Source: Spirosoma oryzicola
GTDB lineage: Bacteria; Bacteroidota; Bacteroidia; Cytophagales; Spirosomataceae
Reading direction: 5' to 3'
NCBI RefSeq assembly: GCF_021233055.1
Contig: NZ_CP089538.1
Location: 2,372,501-2,436,500 of the forward strand
Length of the DNA stretch: 64,000 bases
Below are positions 39,620-47,450 of the stretch, in pieces. A program made the position numbers and the translations under genes. Under the pieces are notes generated by a model. The model made no database searches, was not told where the DNA came from, and was given only the letters and a program-made list of their open reading frames with translations. The stretch's first letter is position 1; every line of letters starts with the position of its first letter.

Positions 39620-40060
39620 ATGCCCGTAAGTACCGTGAGAGTAATCCTATTGACTGCTCTATTTGCCTTAGCACAAGCTAAAGTTGTGGCTCAGAGCGCG
39701 TCGGTCAGCACATATTCGTACCTGGATACGCTTCGCGCTGTCGAGCACTTATTTGCTGCCAAGCGAACAGGCGGTAAAATTTATCTAGGTGTTGGCCTGC
39801 CTGTAACGCTGGTTGGGGCAAGCAGTGCTTTTCTAATTACCACTTTAGTTACAACGATCAAATTAGGAAAAGGGAAGGAGAATCTAGGGCCTATCATCAT
39901 CGCAAGTAGTGGAGTGGGCCTACTACCGACGGGCATTGGATTCGTCCGACGCATTCGTTTCAGTCGACGTAACGAGCAGGCTATCCTACGGTTTTATCGA
40001 GAGAGCAAGTTGTTACCTAGGCGGGTTAAGCGCCAATTAAGGCCTAAATACTTTTGGTAA
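39620..40060 (+). CDS. Small secreted/membrane protein of unknown function
   Basis: A 146-residue protein: signal peptide (MPVSTVRVILLTALFALAQA, cleavage near VVAQS), then a helix YLDTLRAVEHLFAAKRTGGK, two hydrophobic segments (IYLGVGLPVTLVGASSAFLI and LGPIIIASSGVGLLPTGIGF) and a basic C-terminus (RRIRFSRRNEQ, LLPRRVKRQLRPK). This resembles a recurrent but unnamed Bacteroidota family that may form inner-membrane hairpins. No motif suggests catalysis. Confidence 0.65.
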   Translation: MPVSTVRVILLTALFALAQAKVVAQSASVSTYSYLDTLRAVEHLFAAKRTGGKIYLGVGLPVTLVGASSAFLITTLVTTIKLGKGKENLGPIIIASSGVGLLPTGIGFVRRIRFSRRNEQAILRFYRESKLLPRRVKRQLRPKYFW

Positions 40061-40177
40061 GCAGCAAACAAAGCAATTCATTCGGTTAATAGGAAATCAA
40101 GTATATTCCGGTAAGAAGATCCAACCTTTTCAGCTTGTTCGGGGTCCTTGTCCAGGTACAAACTGATCTGCTGAACT

Positions 40178-40615
40178 ATGAAAAACATTGTTTTAAGCTT
40201 CCTGCTACTATTAGTCTTGGGCATTACAAGTTGTCATAAAACAGATCAGGTGAATCCTACGGGTGATCCCTTGAAAGAGCATACCCAAGATATGGGACAA
40301 GCCAAGCTATGGTTACCAGGAAAGTGGAAGTTGACTAAGGTATGGGCTATGATTCCAAACCCGTCTGTACCAAACGTAGTACTGGAAGTCGATCAGAATC
40401 AGATTAAGCTAATACAGAATGGTAACCAAACCGATCAGGTTACCTATGAGGTGATCAAGCTAAATGGTGGACTGCAAATTAAGACTGATGCTCAGCCTAG
40501 AGAAGACAATTGGTATATACGCAACCCCAGCTTGTACATTAATAGGGGCCGTATGTTTTTCGACTTGGGTGTTGCTACGGATGGGCCAGGCTATGAATTC
40601 AGCAGATTGAATTAG
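40178..40615 (+). CDS. Small lipocalin-like lipoprotein
   Basis: A 145-residue lipoprotein with signal MKNIVLSFLLLLVLGITSC (Cys19). The opening LWLPGKWKLTKVWAM and the following strands (NVVLEVDQNQIKLIQNG, QVTYEVIKLNGGLQIKT) are typical of short Bacteroidota lipocalin-like proteins, in which a GxW...L motif begins the barrel. No ligand can be inferred. It is the last plus-strand gene before the leftward yidD cluster. Confidence 0.75.
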   Translation: MKNIVLSFLLLLVLGITSCHKTDQVNPTGDPLKEHTQDMGQAKLWLPGKWKLTKVWAMIPNPSVPNVVLEVDQNQIKLIQNGNQTDQVTYEVIKLNGGLQIKTDAQPREDNWYIRNPSLYINRGRMFFDLGVATDGPGYEFSRLN

Positions 40616-40811
40616 TTCAGGTCAAGTCCGACAAAAAACCAGTTCTCGGCTTTACTTACATACTATATACATATTGTAGCAGTGAAGTTATTAATAATTG
40701 CTTAGTAAAATTTGATTGCTTTTGTTGTTGGCCGTTTCTCTAATAGCAAATATTTCACGGCACCTAACCCATGCTTCGTACTTCACTTACACTAGACCGG
40801 CTTACTCCTGA

Positions 40812-41006
40812 TCAGTAACTGGTGAGGCCATGACATTCATATCTGTGGTAGGAATAAGCCCTACGACTGCCACAAATTAAAACTGTAGCTACGGTTGACT
40901 GCTCACTGACATGCTCGCGATGAGTAGTTCGGGGGTTAGGTGCTTGCCTACTCAGACCTGTTACTGTTAAAAGCCAGATAGAACTTATTAGGTACAGGTG
41001 TTTCAT
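40812..41006 (-). CDS. Small secreted protein with CxxS...YHxxxxCxGL motif, possibly truncated
   Basis: ATG 41006 opens a signal peptide (MKHLYLISSIWLLTVTGLS) and the frame runs to TGA, giving 64 residues. The core VLICGSRRAYSYHRYECHGL matches a small Bacteroidota protein family, but the C-terminal Cys-rich half is missing. Downstream of the TGA the frame still reads SGVSRSSVSEVRSMG before a TAG at 40764-40766, resembling the lost half (VSxSxAxxxG). It may therefore be a recent pseudogene or a shortened functional form. It is a diverged copy of the remnant at 36992-37165 and lies downstream of the DUF4177-like gene on the same strand. Confidence 0.5.
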   Translation of the reverse strand: MKHLYLISSIWLLTVTGLSRQAPNPRTTHREHVSEQSTVATVLICGSRRAYSYHRYECHGLTSY

Positions 41007-41125
41007 GGCCGACACTGACAACGCCACTCGAATCAGAAAGCTATTACAATAGAACAAGTATAACCAAGCCTACTGACAAAGGGCATAGTCTTGCCAGTAG
41101 GCCGCTGATTATAGGCTCTCACCAA

Positions 41126-41320
41126 TTAATCAGGCTTTTCGTAGATAGCTAGATAAGTAATAACCGGTCGCCCAAGGCTTAAACAACCGCCTGGTTGAGT
41201 TACCTGGAATACCGAATGGAGTCGATAGCCATCAGCAGACCGGCTATTAAAACGATTTTCTAGCGTAGTGAGGTCTTTGGAGGCAAAGTGCGCACCAATG
41301 GGTTCAACGATATAGGTCAT
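41126..41320 (-). CDS. DUF4177-like small protein
   Basis: A 64-residue protein: MTYIVEPIGAHFASKDLTTL, then LENRFNSRSADGYRLHSVFQ and VITYLAIYEK. The alternation of an amphipathic helix (LENRFNSRSADGYRLHS) and strands matches DUF4177, a short alpha/beta family often encoded beside mobile or accessory genes. The function is unknown. It starts 26 bases after the yidD stop, in the same direction. Confidence 0.7.
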   Translation of the reverse strand: MTYIVEPIGAHFASKDLTTLENRFNSRSADGYRLHSVFQVTQPGGCLSLGRPVITYLAIYEKPD

Positions 41321-41346
41321 AAAGAGAAGTTATTTGGTAAGGATTG

Positions 41347-41703
41347 CTAAGGGAGGTCTACTCCTCCACAGCCTGGTTTACAACGGTGCAACCGTTTCGC
41401 GGAAAGTATCACCCCTTTAAGTAGACCGTGTTTTCGAAGGGCAAGCTCAGCATACCGGGAACAACTAGGTTCATATACGCAGCGCTGTCCAAGGATAGGC
41501 GAAATAGTAGCTCTATACCAACGAAGTAGTCGAATGCAGCTAGAAAGCCACAGCGGTTTGGTGGGTAATGAAAGAAGGTCAACTTCTTGGTCTGTTGGAG
41601 TTGTTCCTGTTAGGGCACGTAAAACACTGGTATGGAGAGAAGGATCAATGCGTAATTCCGTTTTTATACCATTAATATCGACTGAACGTAGTTCTTCCTT
41701 CAT
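41347..41703 (-). CDS. yidD: YidD-type membrane protein insertion efficiency factor
   Basis: A 118-residue protein with the YidD domain in its second half: LRWYRATISPILGQRCVYEP, then SCSRYAELALRKHGLLKGVI, then LHRCKPGCGG. The conserved cysteines (RCVYEPSCSRYA and CKPGCGG) are all present. The N-terminal 45 residues (MKEELRSVDINGIKTELRID) are extra compared with ordinary YidD of about 80 residues. YidD acts with YidC in membrane protein insertion. Its place with small accessory genes instead of rpmH/rnpA suggests a paralogous copy. Confidence 0.88.
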   Translation of the reverse strand: MKEELRSVDINGIKTELRIDPSLHTSVLRALTGTTPTDQEVDLLSLPTKPLWLSSCIRLLRWYRATISPILGQRCVYEPSCSRYAELALRKHGLLKGVILSAKRLHRCKPGCGGVDLP

Positions 41704-42137
41704 AAGATGGTGATCAGGATAGACTTTGCCAGGGTAAGAAATACCTGGTTTGAATCTGCAATCAAGCCTTTATCCATTGTGAAGCCTACGGGTAAACTAC
41801 TGGAAACTGCCGGGTAAATACCCGTTTTTATGGTGTACTGAAGCACTTGACTATACTGTATAGTTACATTGTCCAAGCTCCTGTGAGTGATTTACAAAAG
41901 AGCAGCAATCAGACAACTTGATTATTGAGCGTGGCTTCACCATATTCAAAAAAAAGCTAAGTATTTAATAAAAAGCCATATGTCTCATCGGGGGCATTTT
42001 GAGTAATGATCATTCTAATGCACATAGAAAGCCCCCCGGCTCAGATTTTATATCAGTGCGGGATTGACATATACTTCAAAAAAATATAATTAATACTTAC
42101 TTTCACTCACAAATTGTCACACCCACTATTAACATGA
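41704..42137. other. Intergenic region between yidD and the sigma factor gene
   Basis: About 430 bases between divergent genes. A weak hairpin with a T run (41811-41829, CGGGT/ACCCG) is visible, with no gene. The sequence just before 42138 is AT-rich (TATACTTCAAAAAAATATAA) and is the probable promoter region of the sigma factor gene. Confidence 0.45.
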
Positions 42138-42698
42138 ATGACGGCGCATTACATGACCGATAAACTAGCACTTGAGGCTATTCGAAAAGGAGAAAGGGAA
42201 GGATTAGACTTCGTATACCGTCAATGTCGTAATTATTGTTTAAGATTCTTGAATGGGCTGGGGGCTTCTGATGATGTTGCTTCGGATATTTATCAGGATG
42301 CAGTAATTAAGTTTAGGGAGAATTTACTAAAGGGTAATTTCAACGAAACTTCTAGTGTCCAGACTTACCTCAACTCGATCTGCAAAAACATGTGGCATGC
42401 CCATCGCAGGCAACAGGAGCGACTTGGACATGATCCTGATACGCTAAACAAACTCAGTACTGATCAGCAAGATGCCGAAGATGATAAGCAGGTGCGACTA
42501 GACAAACTGGATCGAGCACTTGATGAGATTGGCAAGAAAGGATCGTGCCAAGAGTTATTAAAAATGGTCTTTTATAGAGGGTTGAAGCCTGAAGCTATTG
42601 CGGTTCACTTTGGTTATACTGACGCCCAGAACGCGAGCAACCAGATTTATAAATGTAAAGAAAGATTAAGGACTATCTTTCTAGGATTAAAACCATAA
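42138..42698 (+). CDS. ECF-type sigma-70 factor
   Basis: A 186-residue sigma factor. Region 2 is recognisable as FVYRQCRNYCLRFLNGLGAS, then DDVASDIYQDAVIKFRENLL and VQTYLNSICKNMWHAHRR. Region 4 is in DEIGKKGSCQELLKMVFYRG, then LKPEAIAVHFGYTDAQNASN and QIYKCKERLRTIF (helix-turn-helix). It begins with ATG 42138; an in-frame ATG five codons later is also possible. A partner membrane protein follows 11 bases later and is the obvious anti-sigma candidate. Targets may include the genes immediately downstream. Confidence 0.88.
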   Translation: MTAHYMTDKLALEAIRKGEREGLDFVYRQCRNYCLRFLNGLGASDDVASDIYQDAVIKFRENLLKGNFNETSSVQTYLNSICKNMWHAHRRQQERLGHDPDTLNKLSTDQQDAEDDKQVRLDKLDRALDEIGKKGSCQELLKMVFYRGLKPEAIAVHFGYTDAQNASNQIYKCKERLRTIFLGLKP

Positions 42699-42709
42699 TA
42701 CGAACAGTT

Positions 42710-43342
42710 ATGGATGAATTTGAGAAAGACATACATGATGCTTTTCAAATGAGAGAAGACAAAGAGATTAAGACTTACCTTCAAGAACTTGAAGAGCAAA
42801 TTCGAGCCGAGGAAGCAACTACCTCACAGCAAAGTACAAAACCTGCTGAAACTAAAGTATGGGCATATAAAGCGTCTTATTGGTGGTACGCTACGGCTGC
42901 TATCTTACTTTTAACAATAGGGTTGGGTGTTTACTATTTTGCTTTTAATGCTTCCAATAAACCAGCAGGAACGACTATATCCTCAAAGCCGAACCAAGCT
43001 GATTCTGAAGAAGAACCTAAATTGACCGGTCCTCAAGCTAAGCTAATAGAGCAGCGGTTTACTATACAAGAAGATAGACAAAGAGCCCCTGTCATACAGA
43101 ATGTCAGTCAGTATATTACGGATTCTGCTACTGAACCGACTTATGAGTTGAATAGCAAACAACTGTCTATACTAACAAACAGACAGCTTATCATCAAGTC
43201 TGTAATCCGTTATGATAACAAGCTTTATTTAAACTCAGCAGGTCAGTTTTACCTGGTTGCTGAGACAGACGGCTTTCAACCGTTAGTTGTTGTAACGGAT
43301 GCGGAGACTCAGCGGAACTTGGCTAATTTCACGAATAAATAA
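42710..43342 (+). CDS. Single-pass membrane protein, candidate anti-sigma factor
   Basis: A 210-residue protein in a probable operon with the sigma factor. The N-terminal 50 residues are charged and cytoplasmic (MDEFEKDIHDAFQMREDKEI), a single membrane segment spans about residues 58-80 (WWYATAAILLLTIGLGVYYF), and the rest is periplasmic without recognised domain. Residues LSILTNRQLIIKSVIRYDNK and FYLVAETDGFQPLVV look like beta strands. This topology fits an anti-sigma factor, but no zinc-anti-sigma HxxxCxxC motif is present. The role is inferred from position. Confidence 0.75.
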   Translation: MDEFEKDIHDAFQMREDKEIKTYLQELEEQIRAEEATTSQQSTKPAETKVWAYKASYWWYATAAILLLTIGLGVYYFAFNASNKPAGTTISSKPNQADSEEEPKLTGPQAKLIEQRFTIQEDRQRAPVIQNVSQYITDSATEPTYELNSKQLSILTNRQLIIKSVIRYDNKLYLNSAGQFYLVAETDGFQPLVVVTDAETQRNLANFTNK

Positions 43343-43363
43343 TAGTTAAAATACTTCTATTAA

Positions 43364-43396
43364 GGCGGCTCCTTTTACGAGGTAGCCGTTTTTTTT
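43364..43396 (+). terminator. Terminator after the sigma/anti-sigma operon
   Basis: Stem CGGCT/AGCCG extended by CCT/AGG with one bulge, followed by a T8 run (43389-43396). It separates the sigma pair from the small genes downstream. Confidence 0.75.
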
Positions 43397-43545
43397 GTGC
43401 CTAAAAAACAATACACTATTAAGTTTTACTTCTGATTATCAATGAATTATTACAGGCTATAAAAAACATTCAAAAATTCTCAAAAAAAATGGGTGATAAA
43501 AGTAAGCTTCTGACACTAATGGCTGAAACTTAAAAAATCATAACA

Positions 43546-43713
43546 ATGAGAAAGCCCATTGGCACAAAAGCACGGACAGGAGAATCCTGCCCAGAAAGCG
43601 GAGTCTGGAAAGCACTTAGCACCCCTTCTACAACGGCCCCAATCGCAAAGGATAACCGAATGCCACCCTACGATGGAAAGGCGGTAACCTGGGAGTTAAT
43701 TCGTTACGCTTAA
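43546..43713 (+). CDS. 55-residue protein with ESGxW...MPPY...VTW motif
   Basis: A short frame that I read directly: MRKPIGTKARTGESCPESGV, WKALSTPSTTAPIAKDNRMP and PYDGKAVTWELIRYA, then TAA. The order CPESGxW, PxxxxxxxxxxxMPPY and VTWxL recalls a compact, widespread but uncharacterised family of 50-70-residue proteins with a small beta fold. I cannot assign a function. It is on the same strand as, and 73 bases before, the possible Cas2-fold gene. A tiny open frame (43489-43533, 14 codons) lies just upstream and may be a leader or chance. Confidence 0.65.
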   Translation: MRKPIGTKARTGESCPESGVWKALSTPSTTAPIAKDNRMPPYDGKAVTWELIRYA

Positions 43714-43786
43714 TCAATCAGCACAGCACATAGAAACTCTTCTGTGTGCTGTGTCATCAAATTTTCACTTTATAAGACTCAAAATT

Positions 43787-44116
43787 ATGGCAAAAACCAA
43801 TGTTCTAGTTACGTACGATGTTTCGAGCAAGCAGCCGGCAGTTAAAAAAGAAATGAAAGATTTAGGGTATGAGGACAGTTGGGTAGCTAACGGTCCTCAA
43901 CCTTCTAAAGGCACTTACTACTTGCCAAATACAACTCTTTGGAAGCAAGCTGAAGGGTTAACAGCTACTCAAGCGAAGCAAGATTTTATTAAAGCTGTTG
44001 AGAAGATCAATGCAACATTGCTTCAAAATCAGAAAGTTAAGATTGAGCGACTTATTACTGTTCAATTTTCAATCTGGGATGGCATACCAGGCGAAGTTCA
44101 CCAAAAAAACGTATAA
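43787..44116 (+). CDS. Small alpha/beta protein, possible Cas2/VapD-like ferredoxin fold
   Basis: From ATG 43787 the protein is 109 residues. The opening KTNVLVTYDVSSKQPAVKKE followed by MKDLGYEDSW resembles the first strand, the strand-end Asp and the first helix of Cas2/VapD-type ferredoxin-like nucleases. GTYYLPNTTLWK would be the second/third strands, FIKAVEKINATL the second helix, and IERLITVQFSIWDG the last strand. No cas1 or CRISPR array is nearby, so a stand-alone RNase or fold-only relative is more likely than adaptation. Confidence in the gene is good; confidence in the fold assignment is low. Confidence 0.75.
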   Translation: MAKTNVLVTYDVSSKQPAVKKEMKDLGYEDSWVANGPQPSKGTYYLPNTTLWKQAEGLTATQAKQDFIKAVEKINATLLQNQKVKIERLITVQFSIWDGIPGEVHQKNV

Positions 44117-44173
44117 CTATGCTGGTTTGGCTTGCGACTGCGCTATTTTAGATAAATGAGAAACAACAATTTG

Positions 44174-44208
44174 AAGCCCGACCAGTTGTGACTGGTCGGG
44201 CTTTGTTA
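44174..44208 (+). terminator. Strong terminator after the Cas2-like gene
   Basis: A perfect 13-bp stem (AAGCCCGACCAGT at 44174-44186 with ACTGGTCGGGCTT at 44191-44203) and a 4-base loop, followed by a T-rich stretch. It closes the 43.5-44.1 kb unit. Confidence 0.9.
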
Positions 44209-44327
44209 TTCCTTCAATTCTCATTAATGGCTACCAGTTGGCTTAATTGCGAACGAGTACATCATTCTGGCAGTAGGGATAGGGAGCATAAGTGTAGACT
44301 TCAACCGTTACCTCAAGCAAAAAGTCG

Positions 44328-44352
44328 TTGATTGAGGTTTATTTTATCTTTG
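44328..44352 (+). promoter_or_regulatory. Candidate promoter of the HEPN locus
   Basis: TATCTTTG at 44345-44352 is an exact TAnnTTTG -7 element, 24 bases before the first start at 44376. TTG at 44328-44330 is the nearest -33-like element, but the spacing is shorter than usual. Confidence 0.45.
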
Positions 44353-44375
44353 GCGGCTTGCTTACCAGCTAATAT

Positions 44376-44717
44376 ATGATAGATCCAATATTGCTGCTTT
44401 CTTCTAGGGCAGTTGAGATGGGTAACAAAGAAGATCCGCAGTCATTATTTGATTTTATGATCAGTTCATGTCCCCGTATTCATTTAGCGTTTGATGGGTT
44501 GTTGCCCAAAACTCAAACAGTAACTATTTCGCTGGTTAAGATTGATAAAGATTTTTAAAAAGATGGTAGCGTGAAGACCAGCCTTGATGTTCACCGGATA
44601 GGACAGTGGTCAGTTGGTGAGTTTGCCAACTTTATCCAACAAAACGGCCTTTTTCTAGCAAAGCTATTATCACTGGTTGCCCCTTTTCAGTTCATGATTA
44701 ATAATAGACTCAATTGA
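44376..44717 (+). pseudogene. Broken small gene (in-frame TAA) or two tiny genes upstream of the HEPN gene
   Basis: The frame beginning ATG 44376 codes 60 residues (MIDPILLLSSRAVEMGNKED ... TISLVKIDKDF) and stops at TAA 44556-44558. The same frame continues without another stop as KDGSVKTSLDVHRIGQWSVG, EFANFIQQNGLFLAKLLSLV and ends at TGA 44715-44717. Read through, it would be a 112-residue protein. The stop could be a point mutation, or a GTG at 44571 may start a second peptide of 48 residues. The TGA overlaps a TTG start (TTGA) of the next gene, suggesting coupling. No family recognised. Confidence 0.5.
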
Positions 44718-45718
44718 TAGTGAAAAATCATCCTGTTTACTTTCGATATACTAATAGTTATCTGATTCCAAATAGCGTAGCAGAAGTCAAGTTTTCAATT
44801 TCCGAGGATGAGCCAATTCCGCTAAACAATAACGAATGGGTTCGCTTCTGGGTAAGTCAAGCTAATTTCTGGGGTAATCAAAGAGGTTATCTATGTATCT
44901 CAATTGAGTTTGCCGACTTTTCGTCGCTTACAGGTTCGCTATTTAATGCCGAAATACCCTTAGATAAAGGGAGCCAAAAATCGCTGGATGAAGTAGTGTT
45001 AGCACAAAGAAAGCTACTCACAACAAGACCTGACGATCTACTTCGTCTATTTCGGTGGCTTACCGGATTGCCTTTTGAGTTAAAAAACAAAAGACAATTA
45101 ATTCCATTTCAATGGTCGATTGATCAAATCAACTGGGTTGATGTTCCTTTTGACAACCAAGCCCAAGGTGTTCTGTTTGATATTGTCGGAGGACATCCTA
45201 CTGAGACTGTAAACAGAGATTTAATTGAGAGTCTTATAGTGCCTAATCTACACCTGGCCGAACCCCTAGGACATGATTTACTCATAGAAGCTTACCGGCT
45301 CCGTGAGAGCAATGACTTGCGAGGAGCGTTTACAATAGGTTATTCTGCACTAGAAGTGGGTGTTAAAGAATACGTTCAAAAAAGAATACCAGAGACCAAA
45401 TGGTTGATGGAAAAGTCGCCTTCTCCTGATATGCTGAAAATGTGTAGCCAATATCTACCATCGCTTGATAGGCGACTAGATATCAAGGATACACTTGAAA
45501 AGCGGCTGATTAGGAAATATATGGAAAGTCGTAACACGTTAGTGCATGAAGGTAAATTTGAAGAAAGTGACCAGACAGTCATTAAGAAGCTGTGTATGGT
45601 TGAATATATGCTTCACCGATTTGATTATTGCTTAGGATTGGATCGAGCGTTGCTATACGTTGAAAAGGCAAAATATAGAATGGATCATTTAGGGATTGAA
45701 GATTTACCGAAAGAGTAG
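44714..45718 (+). CDS. HEPN-motif protein (putative ribonuclease/abortive-infection type)
   Basis: A 334-residue protein (TTG 44714; GTG 44720 is the alternative start). The last 130 residues are helical and include the HEPN signature RNTLVHEG (Rx4H, Arg near residue 273 and His near 278) after AFTIGYSALEVGVKEYVQKR and LIRKYMESRNTLVH. HEPN domains with an intact Rx4-6H motif are usually metal-independent RNases in defence or toxin systems. The N-terminal 200 residues (for example FWVSQANFWGNQRGYLCISI) resemble no domain I know and could be the sensor. The locus is flanked by the small proteins at 42.1-44.2 kb and a mobile element, which fits a defence role. Confidence 0.75.
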   Translation: MIVKNHPVYFRYTNSYLIPNSVAEVKFSISEDEPIPLNNNEWVRFWVSQANFWGNQRGYLCISIEFADFSSLTGSLFNAEIPLDKGSQKSLDEVVLAQRKLLTTRPDDLLRLFRWLTGLPFELKNKRQLIPFQWSIDQINWVDVPFDNQAQGVLFDIVGGHPTETVNRDLIESLIVPNLHLAEPLGHDLLIEAYRLRESNDLRGAFTIGYSALEVGVKEYVQKRIPETKWLMEKSPSPDMLKMCSQYLPSLDRRLDIKDTLEKRLIRKYMESRNTLVHEGKFEESDQTVIKKLCMVEYMLHRFDYCLGLDRALLYVEKAKYRMDHLGIEDLPKE

Positions 45719-45783
45719 GCTACTTATTGTAGCTCTTACCTGACTGATATACACTTGCAGGTAAATTTCCGGGCGCTGTGTGC

Positions 45784-47283
45784 TTATCGCTTATTCATAG
45801 TATAAGTTGGCGTTTTGCTGACTACTCCGGCGCTACTTATTGAGTATAGATTAATCTGTGATGGGGAAACGACTTCTATTTTATACTTCTCCCATTCAGG
45901 TCGAAAATCGCTGTTCCATTCCCTACAACTAAACATATTGTCCGAGTCAATCCTAAACTCGCGCTTCTGAATAGATTTAGCCTCGTTGTAGGTAGTGCTA
46001 TATCTATAATGGTTTTTGCCCGATGAAAAATCAAACGAAACATCGGAGTAGATCGAGTAATTGCCCTGATCCCATATACCATTCAAAATAGAAAGCACTG
46101 ACGAGGAAGCTATCACGCTGCTTGCTGACATTTCGACATCATTAGTTTTGGTGAGCGTTATTGGAAACAGTTCACTGTAAGACGACGCAGATTCAAAGAT
46201 TTGGAAAAGCTTCATCTGGTCTTCGGACACAATCTGAATCCGAGCGTATTTTTGCTTTTTGCCGCTATAGTCGTCGGTATAAATTATGTTATTAGCGATG
46301 GAAAACTTGTAAGCGAGGTTAGTCGTCTTTGAATCGATCAGTGTCTCGTAGGTATTTGTTACGCTTTTGTATTGCATGGCATTTGACGACAATGCGAACG
46401 TATAGACGTAATTGTAATACTTATAGCCTTTGCCAGCCACATAGCTTGCCCAGGTTCCCGGTAAGTAGCTAACTAGCTTTGGATCATCTACTGCACCAGC
46501 GAGCACCGAATTGGTAAACGAAATATTTATAAAGCTCTGCTTGACCGATTCTCCGCCTTTTCCTTTCGCCGTTAGCTTTATTGTGTAGTCACCAGCTTTA
46601 GAATACTGAGTCGTCGGATTGGGTTCTATTGAGGTTTTACCATTCCCAAAGTCCCAACTATAGGAGTCGGCGTTTTTGGTTCTGTTGATGAAGCTTACCT
46701 GTCCGTTCGACTCATTCCAGCTAAAATCAGCAACCGGCTTAGCGTTGACAACCTCAATTTCTTTGCTGGACTTAGTCTGTCCGCCTTTACCCGTAGCGGT
46801 TAAGGTAATAGTATACTTCTTGTTTTCCGGGTATTTGAAGGATAGTGAGGCTAAGTCGCTGGTCGTGCCGTTGCCTAGATCCCAACGGAAAGCTGTAGCG
46901 TTTGACGAGGTGTTGGTAAAGCTGACTAAACCCTCCTCGCCGTACGACACAGAGAAACTAGCAACGGGTGATGTGTAGGACGAGAGCTGTATTTCCTGGG
47001 TTATCTGGTCGGTACCTGTTGGATTCTTGACCATTAGCGCAACCTTGTACATCCCGTTAGTCGCATACGAATGTTTGGGGCTGCTGGTTGTTGCTGTGGC
47101 TCCGTCCCCAAAGCTCCATTCGTAATTGTCGGCTTCGGTTGACTGACTGGTAAACTGAACCACACCTTCGCCTGCGTTTGTCCAGGTAAAGGATGCTTTT
47201 GGCATTGGTCGAGGTTCTTCTTTGGGTGAGCAGCTATTGAGTAAAAGGGCAAAGGCAATGAGCAAGGTAAACAGGTGCTTCAT
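45784..47283 (-). CDS. Lipoprotein with three PKD domains
   Basis: A 499-residue surface lipoprotein: signal MKHLFTLLIAFALLLNSC (Cys18), then three PKD domains at about 28-105, 105-185 and 185-260, each with the YxWxFGDG-type turn (YEWSFGDGATATTSSPKHSY, FRWDLGNGTTSD and YSWDFGNGKTSIEPNPTTQY). The C-terminal 240 residues (GTWASYVAGKGYKYYNYVYT and further beta-rich sequence) are unassigned. PKD domains mediate protein or carbohydrate contacts at the cell surface. It is convergent with the HEPN gene. Confidence 0.9.
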   Translation of the reverse strand: MKHLFTLLIAFALLLNSCSPKEEPRPMPKASFTWTNAGEGVVQFTSQSTEADNYEWSFGDGATATTSSPKHSYATNGMYKVALMVKNPTGTDQITQEIQLSSYTSPVASFSVSYGEEGLVSFTNTSSNATAFRWDLGNGTTSDLASLSFKYPENKKYTITLTATGKGGQTKSSKEIEVVNAKPVADFSWNESNGQVSFINRTKNADSYSWDFGNGKTSIEPNPTTQYSKAGDYTIKLTAKGKGGESVKQSFINISFTNSVLAGAVDDPKLVSYLPGTWASYVAGKGYKYYNYVYTFALSSNAMQYKSVTNTYETLIDSKTTNLAYKFSIANNIIYTDDYSGKKQKYARIQIVSEDQMKLFQIFESASSYSELFPITLTKTNDVEMSASSVIASSSVLSILNGIWDQGNYSIYSDVSFDFSSGKNHYRYSTTYNEAKSIQKREFRIDSDNMFSCREWNSDFRPEWEKYKIEVVSPSQINLYSISSAGVVSKTPTYTMNKR

Positions 47284-47450
47284 AAAATAGGCTTTGGTGC
47301 GAATAAACTAGCGGGCAGGCGAAAAGTAAAACAGAGTATAGTAAGCGGTACCGCTAATATGAAATAATGACCGATGAGTAAGGGTTTTTTGACTCACTAT
47401 CTATTATTCGAAAGCTTTGAATCGGATATTTACACCCTCGAATCGTAGTC

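Noticed and set aside
36992..40910. attL/attR direct repeats of an integrated element
   Set aside because: The repeats are diverged and code for a recognisable small protein remnant, which explains their similarity better than recombination sites.
43787..44116. Functional CRISPR adaptation gene cas2
   Set aside because: Fold resemblance is weak and there is no cas1, no CRISPR array and no other cas gene in the window.
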